From NCBI GenBank assembly GCA_008107755.1, contig VIRH01000094.1, positions 62,001 to 126,000 of the forward strand: a stretch of 64,000 nt of DNA, read 5' to 3'. This DNA comes from Rhodobacterales bacterium (GTDB taxonomy: Bacteria > Pseudomonadota > Alphaproteobacteria > Rhizobiales > Stappiaceae). Under the pieces are notes generated by a model. The model did not search any database and was not told the DNA's origin. It was given only the letters and a program-made list of their open reading frames with translations. The position numbers and the translations under genes are program-made. Shown here one piece after another: positions 35,820 to 45,195 of this stretch. The first letter of the stretch is position 1; each line of letters begins with the position of its first letter.

Positions 35820-36855
35820 CCCACGCTCCGCTAAGGCGGACCGCGGCGGCCCGAACCAGCCGCTGATCATCGCCAAGGACCTGAAGAAGCATTTTCCGAT
35901 CCGCTCCGGCCTGTTCAACCGGCAATCCGCGACCGTGCGGGCGGTAGACGGCGTCTCCTTTGACGTGAAGAAGGGCGAAACGCTCGGGATCGTCGGGGAA
36001 TCGGGCTGCGGCAAGTCGACGACAGCACGGCTTCTTGTCGGCCTCATCGACCTGGACGAGGGCCATATCGTCTTCGACGGCGACGGCCTTGGCGAGGACA
36101 TCAGTCTGAAGGAACTGCGCCGGGGTGTGCAGATGGTGTTTCAGGACAGCTATGCATCGCTCAATCCGCGCCTGACAATCGTCGACTCGGTCGCCTTCGG
36201 GCCAAAGATCCTGGGTCTGGGCAACCCGACCGGACGGGCGCGCGATCTGCTCGGACGGGTCGGCCTCGATCCCAACCGGTTCGCCGACCGCTACCCGCAC
36301 GAACTTTCCGGAGGCCAGCGCCAGCGCGTCAACATCGCCCGGGCCCTTGCGATGGAGCCGAGGCTCGTCATCCTCGACGAGGCGGTTTCCGCACTCGACA
36401 AGTCGGTCGAGGCACAGGTGCTGAACCTTCTGAATGACCTACGCCGCGAATTCGGCCTGACCTATGTGTTCATCTCGCACGACCTCAACGTCGTTCGCTA
36501 CATTTCCGACCGGGTACTTGTGATGTATCTGGGCGAGGTGGTGGAGATCGGACCTGCGGACGTGATCTACGAAAATCAGGCCCACCCCTATACGGCATCG
36601 CTCTTTGCCGCCATGCCCTCGATGGATCCGGACAACCTGACCGAGGAGCCGCCGCTTGCGGGCGATCCGCCCAACCCGATTGATCCGCCAAGCGGCTGCC
36701 GGTTCCACACCAGATGCAAGTTCGCGGAAGGCGTCTGCTCGGCGAAGACGCCGAAACTCAGCGTCATCGGCGGCGACGACACCCATCAGGCGGCCTGTCA
36801 CATGCAAGAGCCCGGCTCGGGACACAGTGCTGCAATCAAGGAGGCGGCCGAATGA
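35806..36855 (+). CDS. Oligopeptide ABC transporter ATPase, DppF/OppF type
   Basis: A 349-residue ATPase with the OppF-like opening KDLKKHFPIRSGLF (residues 24-37). Walker A is GESGCGKSTT (about 64-73), the signature LSGGQRQRVNIARALA is at about 167-182, and Walker B is LVILDEAVSALD (usually DEPVSALD; here Ala replaces Pro). The C-terminal oligopeptide extension GCRFHTRCKFAEGVC carries the cysteine pattern often linked to an Fe-S or metal site. It overlaps the next ATPase gene by ATGA at 36852-36855. Confidence 0.93.
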   Translation: MSKTDPRSAKADRGGPNQPLIIAKDLKKHFPIRSGLFNRQSATVRAVDGVSFDVKKGETLGIVGESGCGKSTTARLLVGLIDLDEGHIVFDGDGLGEDISLKELRRGVQMVFQDSYASLNPRLTIVDSVAFGPKILGLGNPTGRARDLLGRVGLDPNRFADRYPHELSGGQRQRVNIARALAMEPRLVILDEAVSALDKSVEAQVLNLLNDLRREFGLTYVFISHDLNVVRYISDRVLVMYLGEVVEIGPADVIYENQAHPYTASLFAAMPSMDPDNLTEEPPLAGDPPNPIDPPSGCRFHTRCKFAEGVCSAKTPKLSVIGGDDTHQAACHMQEPGSGHSAAIKEAAE

Positions 36856-37865
36856 CCGATGCGCCGAAGCCTGGCACGCCGCTTGTCGAATTCGACAACC
36901 TGAAAGTCCGCTTCCGGGGCGAACGGACCGTTCACGCCATCAACGGCGTCAGTCTTTCCATGCAGCCCGGGGAGATGCTCGGGCTTCTGGGCGAATCCGG
37001 TTCCGGCAAGAGCGTCACTTTGAAAACGCTGCTGCGCCTTCTGCCGCCGAAACGCACCGACATCGAAGGCGGTGTCCGAGTGAACGGCACGGACATCAAG
37101 ACGCTTTCCGGCCGGCGTCTTGCCGCCTACCGGGGCGGCGAGGTTTCCATGGTGTTCCAGGAACCGGCGCTGGCGCTCGATCCGGTCTACACGGTCGGCG
37201 ACCAGATTGCCGAGACGGTGATGCGCCACAAGGGCGTCAGCCGGAGGGCGGCGATGGATGTGGCGCTCGACATGCTGACGCGCGTGCGCATTCCCTCACC
37301 AGAGCGGCGGCTGAAGAATTATCCGCACGAGATGTCCGGCGGCATGCGCCAGCGCGCCATGATCGCGCTGGCCCTTGCCTGCCGGCCTCAGCTGCTGCTG
37401 GCCGACGAGCCGACCACGGCGCTGGACGCCACCGTCCAGATCCAGATCCTGCTGCTGCTGCGCGAATTGCAGAAGGAGTTCGGAATGGGCGTAATCTTCG
37501 TCACCCATGACATCGGCGTCGCGGTGGAAGTGTCCGACCGGATCGCCGTGATGTACGCCGGCAACATCGTGGAAACCGGGACAACGCGGGACGTCATCAA
37601 GGATCCGCGCCATCCCTATACCAAGGGGCTGCTGGCGGCGAACCTCCACGGCGCCGTCAAGGGCGAGCGGCTGGACGCCATCCCCGGCTCGCCGCCCGCG
37701 CTGGAGGAACCGCCGTCGGCCTGTTCCTTTGCCCCGCGCTGCGCCTTCGCCCGGCCAGCCTGCCTTGAAGCCCTGCCGCCGGAAATCGACCTCGGCGGCG
37801 GGCACAAGGTGCGCTGCGTTCTGGAACAGGATCAGGTTAAGACGCCGCAGCCCGTCGAGGCTTGA
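36852..37865 (+). CDS. Oligopeptide ABC transporter ATPase, DppD/OppD type
   Basis: A 337-residue ATPase, second of the importer's pair. Walker A is GESGSGKSVT (about residues 46-55), the signature MSGGMRQRAMIALALACRP is at about 161-179, Walker B is LLLADEPTTALD (about 181-192), and the OppD ending has ACSFAPRCAFARPACLE. The start MTDAPKPGTPLVEF at 36852 overlaps the previous stop. It is the last gene of the operon and is followed by a different class of inverted repeat. Confidence 0.93.
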   Translation: MTDAPKPGTPLVEFDNLKVRFRGERTVHAINGVSLSMQPGEMLGLLGESGSGKSVTLKTLLRLLPPKRTDIEGGVRVNGTDIKTLSGRRLAAYRGGEVSMVFQEPALALDPVYTVGDQIAETVMRHKGVSRRAAMDVALDMLTRVRIPSPERRLKNYPHEMSGGMRQRAMIALALACRPQLLLADEPTTALDATVQIQILLLLRELQKEFGMGVIFVTHDIGVAVEVSDRIAVMYAGNIVETGTTRDVIKDPRHPYTKGLLAANLHGAVKGERLDAIPGSPPALEEPPSACSFAPRCAFARPACLEALPPEIDLGGGHKVRCVLEQDQVKTPQPVEA

Positions 37866-37916
37866 GAGAGGCTTCTCCCGGAACTTCTTGCGAGAAGGAA
37901 ACCGAGCCAGCGTCCG

Positions 37917-38033
37917 AGGCTCACCGATCCCGGATCTTCGCTTCGCTGCGTCCGGTATGACGTCGTTCGGTGATTTTCTCTTCCGTGTTCGTCATCCCGG
38001 ACGCGCAGCGCGCAAGCCGGGATCGGTGAGCCC
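37917..38033. repeat. Palindromic repeat pair, family B
   Basis: Two inverted copies lie between convergent genes. The first (37917-37961) runs from GGCTCACCGATCCCGGATC to TCCGGTATGACG. The second (37990-38032) runs from CGTCATCCCGGACGCGCAGC to CCGGGATCGGTGAGCC. The outer arms are closely complementary and could form a long stem, which may also act as a bidirectional terminator. This sequence type differs from family A and is found here only once. Confidence 0.8.
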
Positions 38034-38098
38034 CTGAGCTGCTATGCGAAGAAAACAGGTCTTGCGCCCTGAGGCTGGCACAAGATGGTCGGGTGTCC

Positions 38099-39859
38099 TC
38101 ACATGCTCTGGACCTGCGTCATCTGCCGATAGCGGCTGTCACGGGAGAGGAGTTCGGCGTTGGTGCCGTACTCCACAATCTCGCCGTCGCTGACGACAGC
38201 CACCTTGTCCGCCTTGCGGATGGTTGCCAGACGGTGAGCGATGATCAGGGTGGTGCGCTGTTCGGACAGGTCCTCCAGCGCGGTCTGGATCTCGTGCTCG
38301 GTCTGCGTGTCGAGCGCCGACGTCGCCTCGTCGAGGATCAGGATCGGCGGATCCTTCAGGAAGATGCGGGAGATGGCGACGCGCTGTTTCTGGCCTCCGG
38401 AGAGTTTCATGCCACGCTCGCCGATGATCGTGTCGAGGCCTTCCGGCAGATCGGCGACGACGCCTTCGAGGCGTGCATGACGGATCGCGTCCATGATCTC
38501 CGCGTCGCTTGCGCCCAGCCGGCCATAGGCGATGTTCTCGCGCAAGGTGCCGCCGAACAGGAAGACATCCTGCTGGACAATGCCGATCTGGCCGCGCAAG
38601 GAGGCCAGTGTCATGTCGCGCAGATCGATACCATCGATCGAAATGCGCCCGGACGTGACGTCGTAGAAGCGCGGCAGCAGGGAGCAGATCGTTGTCTTTC
38701 CGGCTCCCGACTGGCCAATGAGGGCGACGGTTTCGCCGGCGGCGATATCAAGGTTGATGCCTTTCAGCACCGGACGGTCGCCGCCATAGTCGAAGCCGAC
38801 GTTGTCGAAACGGATACGCCCTGCCAGCGGCGGCGCGGGAACAGCATCCGCAGCGTCCTTGATATCCGGTTCCGTCGCCAGCAGATCCAGATAGCGGCGG
38901 AAGCCCGCAATCCCCTTCGGATAGGTCTCGATGACGGCATTGATCTTTTCGACCGGGCGGAAGAACACGGTCAGCAGCAGCAGAAAACCGACGAAGCCAC
39001 CATAGGACAGGGAGCCGTTAAGGACGAAATAGCTGCCCGCCAGCATGATCACGAGCTGGATCAACCGCATGCTCATGTAGTTGAGCGAGGTGGACGCGGC
39101 CATGAGCTTGTAGGCTTCCAGCTTGGTCTTGCGGTACTGGGCGTTGTCCTTGGCAAAGAGATCGCGCTCGTGATGCTCGTTGGCGAAGGCCTGCACCAGG
39201 CGCATGCCGCCGACGTTCTCTTCCACCCGGACGTTGAAATCGCCGACGCGCCGGTAAAGCGACTGCCAGTTGGTGGTCATGCGCCCGCCATAGCGGCTGA
39301 CGACCAAAAGCACGATGGGAATGAAGATGATCGTGAAAAGCGTGAGCGGCACGCTGATGAACGCCATCAGCGCGATGGCGCCAATAAACGTCATGACGGC
39401 GATGAAGACATCTTCCGGGCCGTGATGGGCCACTTCGCCGATCTCTTCCAGGTCCTTCGTCACCCGCGTGATCAGGTGGCCGGTCTTGTTGTTGTCGTAG
39501 AAACGGAAGGAGAGCTTCTGCAGATGCTCGAACGCCTTGCGCCGCATGGTCGTCTCGATATTGATGCCGAGCATATGGCCCCAATAGACGACAACCGCGG
39601 TGAGAGCGGTGTTGAGCAGGTAGATGAAGAGAAGTCCGGCACCGGCCAGGAGGATCAAAGGCCAGTTCTGCGCCGGCAGCAAATGATCAACGAACAGCTT
39701 GACGGCCAGAGGGAAGCCGAGTTCCAGAAGCCCGACGACGATCGCGCAGCCGAAATCGATCGTGAACAGCAGCTTGTGTGGCGCATAGTAGGACGCAAAC
39801 TGCCGGATGATTGCACCTAGTCCCACATCGGCCGGGCGGGAGGTTTCTTCTGAAGCCAT
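38099..39859 (-). CDS. ABC exporter, fused membrane and ATPase domains (MsbA/MdlB type)
   Basis: A 586-residue half-transporter with an N-terminal domain of six membrane spans (about residues 20-325), including RFYDNNKTGHLITRVTKDLE typical of exporters. The C-terminal ATPase has Walker A GQSGAGKTT (about 380), signature LSGGQKQRVAISR (about 486) and Walker B ILILDEATSALD (about 508). It works as a dimer. It is 100 bases downstream of a TetR gene on the same strand. Next to siderophore-uptake genes it could export a siderophore or toxic compound, but the substrate is not seen in the sequence. Confidence 0.9.
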   Translation of the reverse strand: MASEETSRPADVGLGAIIRQFASYYAPHKLLFTIDFGCAIVVGLLELGFPLAVKLFVDHLLPAQNWPLILLAGAGLLFIYLLNTALTAVVVYWGHMLGINIETTMRRKAFEHLQKLSFRFYDNNKTGHLITRVTKDLEEIGEVAHHGPEDVFIAVMTFIGAIALMAFISVPLTLFTIIFIPIVLLVVSRYGGRMTTNWQSLYRRVGDFNVRVEENVGGMRLVQAFANEHHERDLFAKDNAQYRKTKLEAYKLMAASTSLNYMSMRLIQLVIMLAGSYFVLNGSLSYGGFVGFLLLLTVFFRPVEKINAVIETYPKGIAGFRRYLDLLATEPDIKDAADAVPAPPLAGRIRFDNVGFDYGGDRPVLKGINLDIAAGETVALIGQSGAGKTTICSLLPRFYDVTSGRISIDGIDLRDMTLASLRGQIGIVQQDVFLFGGTLRENIAYGRLGASDAEIMDAIRHARLEGVVADLPEGLDTIIGERGMKLSGGQKQRVAISRIFLKDPPILILDEATSALDTQTEHEIQTALEDLSEQRTTLIIAHRLATIRKADKVAVVSDGEIVEYGTNAELLSRDSRYRQMTQVQSM

Positions 39860-39959
39860 CGGACGTCAACAATCCTGGAGAACGGGGCCAGCGACGCTGA
39901 GCGCACGCCGGGCCCCTGGAAAAGCGGGATGCCGCCTGACGGCGACCTTGTGAGTGGCG

Positions 39960-40589
39960 TCAGCCGGAATTCAGCCTGTCGACATCATAGACCAGATGCA
40001 GCGTCTTGCGGCACCAGTTCAACAGGATGTCACGCTCCTGCTGGCTGTCCACTTCCGCGGCGGCGGAAAGACAGGCAACCGCAACATTGTGCTGCAGGCG
40101 TGCGAGCGCAGAGGCTTCCGCATCGGAGATCTGCCGTCCGAATTTCTGCTGCGTGGCGACGATGCGGCGGAAGACGGCCTCGTTGTGGCCGGCTTCCAGG
40201 TCATTCAGCTCGGGCGTGCTGGCCATCGCGAAACGCAATTTCCAGTGCGCGCGCGAATTGACGCTTTCGTCGCTGGAGAGGCTGCCGAACACGGCCTCTG
40301 CAAAAGCCTCGAGGCCCTCGCTTCCGTCAAAGCTTGCCTCGACCTCATCGAGCAGGGCCAGTGTCTGCTCCAGCCACCTGCGATAGAGTTCGAAATAGAT
40401 CGCCTCCTTCTTCGGGAAGAACTGATACAGCGAACCGATGCTGATGCCGGCGTTCCTGGCAATCTCGTTGGTGGTGATCCGATCGGCCGGCCCCGCAGCG
40501 AGCATGGCGAGCGTCGTCTCCAGAATGAGTTCGACCTTGGCCTTCGAGCGCTGCTGCTTGGCCGGCTTGCGCCGTGCCACCGACCCCAT
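39960..40589 (-). CDS. TetR-family regulator next to the ABC exporter
   Basis: A 209-residue TetR protein. The helix-turn-helix is at about residues 12-60 (RITTNEIARNAGISIGSLYQ, FFPKKEAIYFELY). The C-terminal domain is helical and belongs to the group with the DELNDLEAGHNEAV-type text. The start at 40589 (MGSVARRKPAKQ) has AGG 8 bases upstream and gives the usual short basic N-terminus; two upstream ATGs in frame lack ribosome sites. It is divergent from a TonB-dependent receptor gene and precedes the exporter, so it may control either. The near-perfect palindrome at 40770-40785 is a candidate site. Confidence 0.85.
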   Translation of the reverse strand: MGSVARRKPAKQQRSKAKVELILETTLAMLAAGPADRITTNEIARNAGISIGSLYQFFPKKEAIYFELYRRWLEQTLALLDEVEASFDGSEGLEAFAEAVFGSLSSDESVNSRAHWKLRFAMASTPELNDLEAGHNEAVFRRIVATQQKFGRQISDAEASALARLQHNVAVACLSAAAEVDSQQERDILLNWCRKTLHLVYDVDRLNSG

Positions 40590-40769
40590 TTCACTGACCT
40601 GCAACAGGCTCCCTCCGCTCCTTCGCACTGCACGGTCATTCATAGCGATGACATGCGCGATTGCAACCGCGGGGACGGGCCGCCCATGGCTTTTCCAGCA
40701 ATCGAAAGAGGCATCCAGCGTCGGGCTGCACTGGAATTTTTCCATTAGATCCAGATCCTTGCGGGGAAA

Positions 40770-40785
40770 ATGAGTAATTGCTCAT
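40770..40785. promoter_or_regulatory. Near-perfect palindrome upstream of the first TonB-dependent receptor
   Basis: ATGAGTAATTGCTCAT matches its own reverse complement at 14 of 16 positions. A related site, ATGAGCCATTGCTC at 48397-48410, lies upstream of the FecBCDE-type operon (12 of 14 bases the same). It may be the operator of the adjacent TetR or of the AraC regulator of this island. Confidence 0.45.
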
Positions 40786-40817
40786 ATTTATGTTGCGTCG
40801 CATTTAGGCAGAATATA

Positions 40818-40832
40818 TGAGTTTTTCAATCA
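40818..40832. promoter_or_regulatory. TGA-N9-TCA iron-responsive box (RirA/IRO-like), receptor 1
   Basis: TGAGTTTTTCAATCA fits the rhizobial iron-responsive operator TGA-N9-TCA. It lies 50 bases upstream of the receptor start in an AT-rich stretch. Exact matches recur before three other iron-uptake units of this island. Confidence 0.55.
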
Positions 40833-40881
40833 TAAACAATCCAAGCCGACGCCAGGATGTCAGACAGCAAAGAAACTGGAC

Positions 40882-42966
40882 ATGCTGAAACACTCCGGCC
40901 TGATCACGGCAACGATCCTACTGGCATCGGAAGGCGCCTTCGCACAGCAGGCAGCACCTCAGGGTACGGTGGAACTGGACACCATCGTCATCGAGGACAC
41001 GGCCCAAGACGACCGTTCCACGACAATCGCGACCGACTCCTTTGTCGGAACCAAGACCGGAACCCCTATTCTCGATGTTCCGGCCTCGGTTTCCGTGGTC
41101 ACGGAAAAGGAAATGAAGCAGCGCGCCGTCAATACGCTCGATGACGCGCTCGCCTATACGTCCGGCGTGGTGACCGACAGCTACGGTAGCGACAACCGCT
41201 ACGATTACTATTTCATCCGCGGCTTCTACCAGACCACCTGGGGGTCCTACCGGGACGGCATGGCGATGCCCGTGCACGGCTTTGTCGGCAGCCGCATGGA
41301 ACCCTACGGCATGGAGCGGATCGAGGTCCTGAAAGGTTCGACGTCGACGCTGTTCGGGCTCAACGCACCGGGCGGGCTTGTCAACGGCGTCACCAAGAAA
41401 CCGCTGCCCACCACATTCGGTGAAGTCTACTCCACCGTCGGCGAGAACCACATCGAGGGCGGTCTCGATTTCGGCGGTCCGATCGACGCGGAGGGCAAAT
41501 GGCTCTACCGCTTCACGACCAAGGGTCAGCAGGCGACGGTCGGCACCGAACATTCCGACGACGACCGGTTCTACATCGCGCCGGCGCTGACGTGGCAGCC
41601 GAACGAGTCGACCGGGCTGACGCTGCTCGTCAACTACAACAAGCGCGACGGCAACACCTCCCACGGTATCCCCTACGGCTCGGGCATCGATCCGTTCACC
41701 TATCTGGGTGAGCCGGATTTCGACAACATGGATACTGAGGAATACAACGCCGGCTACGAATTCAGCCATGACTTCGACAGCGGCCTGCAGTTCCGCCAGA
41801 ACCTGCGCTATACCGACCTGCACATGACGTATGAATCCGTCTATGGTGGCTCCGCCAACCCCTCGACCGACCGGTCCGTTTATGCGGTCTATGGGGATAC
41901 CCGGCGTTTTTCCATGGACAACCAGCTCCAGTACGACGCCGATTTCGGTCCGGTCGCGACCCGCACCCTGGCCGGTCTCGATTTCTACTATGACAAGACC
42001 CACGAGCGCCGCGAAACCGGAACGGCACCAGGCCTCAACATCCGCAATCCGAACTATTGCGGTCGACCTTGCGTCAACATCACTTCAAGCTACCGCTGGG
42101 AACAGGAGCGTGCTGCAATCGGTCTTTATGCGCAGGAAGAAGCGACCTTCTTCGACAAGGTCGTCGTGACCCTTGGCGGGCGTTACGACCATGTCGACAC
42201 GAACAGCCGTTACTCGTATCTCACCGAGCCGAACAGGTCGACGGACGATGCCTTCACCGGCCGTGCGGGCGTGACCTTCAAGGCGCGGAACGACCTGTCT
42301 CTTTATGCAAACTATTCCGAATCCTTCCTGCCCACCTCGGCCGACCTGACCCTTGTCTCCGACCCGGAACCGCAGCGCGGCCAGCAATATGAAGCCGGCA
42401 TCAAATATGAGCCGGACTTCATGAACGCGATGTTCACGCTGGCGGCGTTCGAGATCAATCAGACGAACGTTCCCTACGACATCGGCTCCTATGTCTACGA
42501 CCAGATCGGCAAGGTGCGTGTGCGCGGCCTCGAATTCGAAGGGCGAATGGAGCTGATGGACGGCCTCAACATGACGCTGGCCTATTCCTACTGGGATCCG
42601 GAAATCCTGCAGGACGGCGCCAGCGGCAACGAAGGCAACCGGCCGCAGCTCGTTCCCAACAACATCGCCTCGGCCTGGGTTGACTACACGATCCCCGGCC
42701 AGTGGAAGATGAACGACCTGACGATTGGTGCGGGCATACGGTACGTCGGTGAAACCTTCACCGACAACGAAAACACGATCAAGCTGGACGGCCGGACGCT
42801 TGTCGATGCGGCGATCAGCTACGACGTCTTCGAAAATGCGACACTGCAGCTCAACGCCACGAACATCTTCGACGAGCGTTACATTTCCTCGGTCGATACA
42901 TTTTCCAATACCGCCTATTACGGCGACGGCCGGGTGATCAAGGGAACCTTCCGCTACACGTGGTGA
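40882..42966 (+). CDS. TonB-dependent siderophore receptor 1
   Basis: A 694-residue outer-membrane receptor with signal peptide MLKHSGLITATILLASEGAFA (cut after residue 21). The TonB box-like region ELDTIVIEDT is at about 32-41. The plug domain is at about 55-165 (TPILDVPASVSVVTEKEMKQ, NAPGGLVNGVTKKP), and a 22-strand barrel ends in an aromatic residue (GTFRYTW). The plug is of the FhuA/FpvA-like siderophore class. It is followed by a hairpin. Ligand: a ferric siderophore, type not determinable. Confidence 0.93.
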   Translation: MLKHSGLITATILLASEGAFAQQAAPQGTVELDTIVIEDTAQDDRSTTIATDSFVGTKTGTPILDVPASVSVVTEKEMKQRAVNTLDDALAYTSGVVTDSYGSDNRYDYYFIRGFYQTTWGSYRDGMAMPVHGFVGSRMEPYGMERIEVLKGSTSTLFGLNAPGGLVNGVTKKPLPTTFGEVYSTVGENHIEGGLDFGGPIDAEGKWLYRFTTKGQQATVGTEHSDDDRFYIAPALTWQPNESTGLTLLVNYNKRDGNTSHGIPYGSGIDPFTYLGEPDFDNMDTEEYNAGYEFSHDFDSGLQFRQNLRYTDLHMTYESVYGGSANPSTDRSVYAVYGDTRRFSMDNQLQYDADFGPVATRTLAGLDFYYDKTHERRETGTAPGLNIRNPNYCGRPCVNITSSYRWEQERAAIGLYAQEEATFFDKVVVTLGGRYDHVDTNSRYSYLTEPNRSTDDAFTGRAGVTFKARNDLSLYANYSESFLPTSADLTLVSDPEPQRGQQYEAGIKYEPDFMNAMFTLAAFEINQTNVPYDIGSYVYDQIGKVRVRGLEFEGRMELMDGLNMTLAYSYWDPEILQDGASGNEGNRPQLVPNNIASAWVDYTIPGQWKMNDLTIGAGIRYVGETFTDNENTIKLDGRTLVDAAISYDVFENATLQLNATNIFDERYISSVDTFSNTAYYGDGRVIKGTFRYTW

Positions 42967-43435
42967 TCGCCTGATGAGCGAATATTGAGGCCGCCGCCAA
43001 CGCGGCGGCCTTCACTTCCTTCCCGTGCAACATTTCAAGATCGGCGCGGCTTCGTGCCGCATTCCCAGTGCCGTCCGTCGCACGGTTACGCGGCGTTCCC
43101 TCCCTAAGTTCGGTGCAGGCAAGTTGCCCTGAAGCCCCTTCGATCGTCCCCGCCAGGACACTTCGGAACAGGGCTTCCACGCCAGAAAAGAGGAGGAATC
43201 GAAATGTCGTTTTCCGAAATGTGTCTGCGCAACGCACAAAAAAGACCAGAGGACGGTTTCCCGATCGAGCCCAGATATATTGCACTTCACCCCGAGCTAC
43301 GGGCCGCCTTTTGACGCTTCAACATGCACACGCGGTTTGACAAGGAGGCCCTGTTCCTGATCGAAGCCCAGGGCGGGAGTCTTTCGTATTCGACCAGTTC
43401 CGACAGCAGCTACGCCGACACCGTCAGGCGCACAG
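42967..43435. other. 469-bp gap with terminator hairpin, otherwise nothing recognised
   Basis: The stem GGCCGCCGC (42989-42997) / GCGGCGGCC (43002-43010), with a 4-base loop followed by TTCACTTCCTTCC, is a probable terminator of receptor 1. The remaining 420 bases lie between convergent genes. Several short frames exist on both strands, but none shows a ribosome site, a known motif or family-like sequence. Confidence 0.55.
42989..43014 (+). terminator. Terminator hairpin after receptor 1
   Basis: A perfect 9-bp GC stem with loop CAAC lies 22 bases after the receptor stop. The downstream sequence is pyrimidine-rich but not a pure T run. Confidence 0.55.
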
Positions 43436-44221
43436 TCAGGCAGGCACCACGAGCGGGCCGCCCCGCAGCGGGTCTTCAACGACAACGCAGTCAAGGTCGA
43501 ACAGGGTCTTCATGCATTCGGCCGTCACCACCTTCGCCGGGGGTCCGTCGACCCGGATGCACCCGTCCCGCATCCCGACGATCCGGTCGGCGACACGCGC
43601 GGCCAGATTGATGTCGTGCAGAACCATCGCGACCGTGCGGCCGCTGTCCCGGTTCAGTTTCCGGACAAGGTCGAGGATCTCGATCTGGTGCGGCAGATCC
43701 AGGTAGGTGGTCGGCTCGTCCAGCAACAAAAGATCTGTTTCCTGCGCCAGGGCCAGCGACAACCAGGCACGCTGGCGCTGTCCACCCGACAATTCGTCCA
43801 GCGGTCTGTCGGCGAGATGCATCATGCCCGTTGCATCCAGCGCCTCGTCGACGGCTTCATCATCGGCCTTCGTCCAGGGACGGAACGGGGCCTGGTGGGG
43901 TGTGCGTCCGCGCGCGGCAAGCCCCCGGACGCTGAGCCCGGCCGGCGCGATGGAGGATTGCGGCAGGAGACCGAGCCGGCGCGCCAGCTTGCGCGCGCTC
44001 TGTCGGTGGATGTCCTCGCCATCAAGAACGATCCGGCCGCTGGAAACGGGAAGAAGCCGTGCAAGGCTGCGCAGCAGTGTCGATTTTCCGCAGGCGTTCG
44101 GACCGACAATGACCGTCACCTCCCCCATCGCCAGCTGAAAATCGAGTTCCGGCAGGATCGTCCGCCCCGCCAGTTGCACACGGATGTTTTCGGCCGAGAG
44201 CCCGGCTGCTGTATCGGTCAT
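43436..44221 (-). CDS. Ferric siderophore ABC transporter ATPase (FecE/FepC type)
   Basis: A 261-residue ATPase of the iron-siderophore class. Walker A is GPNACGKSTLLR (about residues 39-50), the signature LSGGQRQRAWLSLALAQ is at about 144-160, Walker B is LLLLDEPTTYLD (about 163-174), and H-loop text is VLHDINLAARVADR. The start at 44221 overlaps the permease stop (ATGA), so it is translationally coupled. It is the last gene of the operon that begins with the siderophore-interacting reductase. Confidence 0.94.
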   Translation of the reverse strand: MTDTAAGLSAENIRVQLAGRTILPELDFQLAMGEVTVIVGPNACGKSTLLRSLARLLPVSSGRIVLDGEDIHRQSARKLARRLGLLPQSSIAPAGLSVRGLAARGRTPHQAPFRPWTKADDEAVDEALDATGMMHLADRPLDELSGGQRQRAWLSLALAQETDLLLLDEPTTYLDLPHQIEILDLVRKLNRDSGRTVAMVLHDINLAARVADRIVGMRDGCIRVDGPPAKVVTAECMKTLFDLDCVVVEDPLRGGPLVVPA

Positions 44222-45195
44222 AAGCGGTTCCGTCTGGTCTGGAGGATCACAAGTCCTAGGAGAAATGGGCCGCCGATGAGGGCTGTGAACACGCCGGCCG
44301 GCAGGTGGTAGCCCGCAATGCCGAAGCGAGCAGCAAAATCGGCCGCCAAAGTGATCGCGCTGCCCGCAAGCGCCGACAGCACAAGGCACGCCCCATGCGA
44401 ACCGGCCAGAGCCCTTGCGGTCGGAGGCGCCATGAAGGCGACAAACGCAATCGGCCCCGCCACGCTAACGGCGGCGGCGGCCAGCGCAATGGCCACAAGT
44501 GCCAGCCCGACTCGGGCCGCGTCGACAGGTAGGCCGAGCAGTCGGGCAAGGTCGTCGCCAAGGTCGAGCCGATCGAGCGTGAAACGCAGAAAGGCAAGCA
44601 GCGGCGCCGCGCATAGGAGGGTGAGACCGAGCGTCAGGACGGCGTCCCATCCTCGCGCGCTGAAACTCCCGGCGAGCCAGCGCGCGGCATCTGCCGCCTG
44701 CGGTGCCGACGAAATGCCGAGCAGGAAATTCGTAAGCGCCATCAGGGAAATGCCGAAGGCGAGACCGATCAGCACGAGCCGGAAGGGATCCAGACCGCCA
44801 CGCCAGGCAAGCGACATCACCAGCGCGCCCGTCATCAATCCGCCGCCGAGCGCCCCGACAACGACATATGCGGTTCCGCCGGACAGGACGATCGTCAGAA
44901 GCGCCCCGGCGCTGGAACCTGCGGTAAATCCGATGATGTCCGGCGAGGCCAGCGGGTTGCGCAGCATGGTCTGGAAGATGGAGCCCGACAGGCCAAGGCA
45001 TGCCCCTCCAAGGAGGGCCGCAAGAATTCTCGGGGCCCTGAAGTCCCAGAGCACCGTGGCATCCATGCCGGTAAACGAGAGGGCGCTGGACCAGTCCAGC
45101 GGCCAGGTTCCGATCGTCACCGACAGGCCCGCAACTGCGAGTAGAACGAAGGCCGTTCCGGAGACGGCAAGCGACATGCGCGACAAGCTCGTCAT
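44218..45195 (-). CDS. Ferric siderophore ABC permease (FecD type)
   Basis: A 325-residue inner-membrane protein with 8-10 hydrophobic segments. It shows the FecCD motifs DFRAPRILAALLGGACLGLSG (split about residues 54-74), NPLASPDIIGFTAGSSAGAL (about 82-101) and the late GPIAFVAFMAPPTARALAGSHG. The start at 45195 overlaps the stop of the partner permease by ATGA. A much longer upstream frame is antisense-like text inside the partner gene and was not used. Confidence 0.92.
   Translation of the reverse strand: MTSLSRMSLAVSGTAFVLLAVAGLSVTIGTWPLDWSSALSFTGMDATVLWDFRAPRILAALLGGACLGLSGSIFQTMLRNPLASPDIIGFTAGSSAGALLTIVLSGGTAYVVVGALGGGLMTGALVMSLAWRGGLDPFRLVLIGLAFGISLMALTNFLLGISSAPQAADAARWLAGSFSARGWDAVLTLGLTLLCAAPLLAFLRFTLDRLDLGDDLARLLGLPVDAARVGLALVAIALAAAAVSVAGPIAFVAFMAPPTARALAGSHGACLVLSALAGSAITLAADFAARFGIAGYHLPAGVFTALIGGPFLLGLVILQTRRNRL

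Noticed and set aside
38093-39820. 575-codon plus-strand frame opposite the ABC exporter
   Set aside because: Same reason: the minus strand encodes complete Walker and signature motifs over the same bases.
43012-43340. Several 65-115-codon frames on both strands between receptor 1 and the fecE-like gene
   Set aside because: They overlap one another, lack start signals and look random. The region is described as non-coding.
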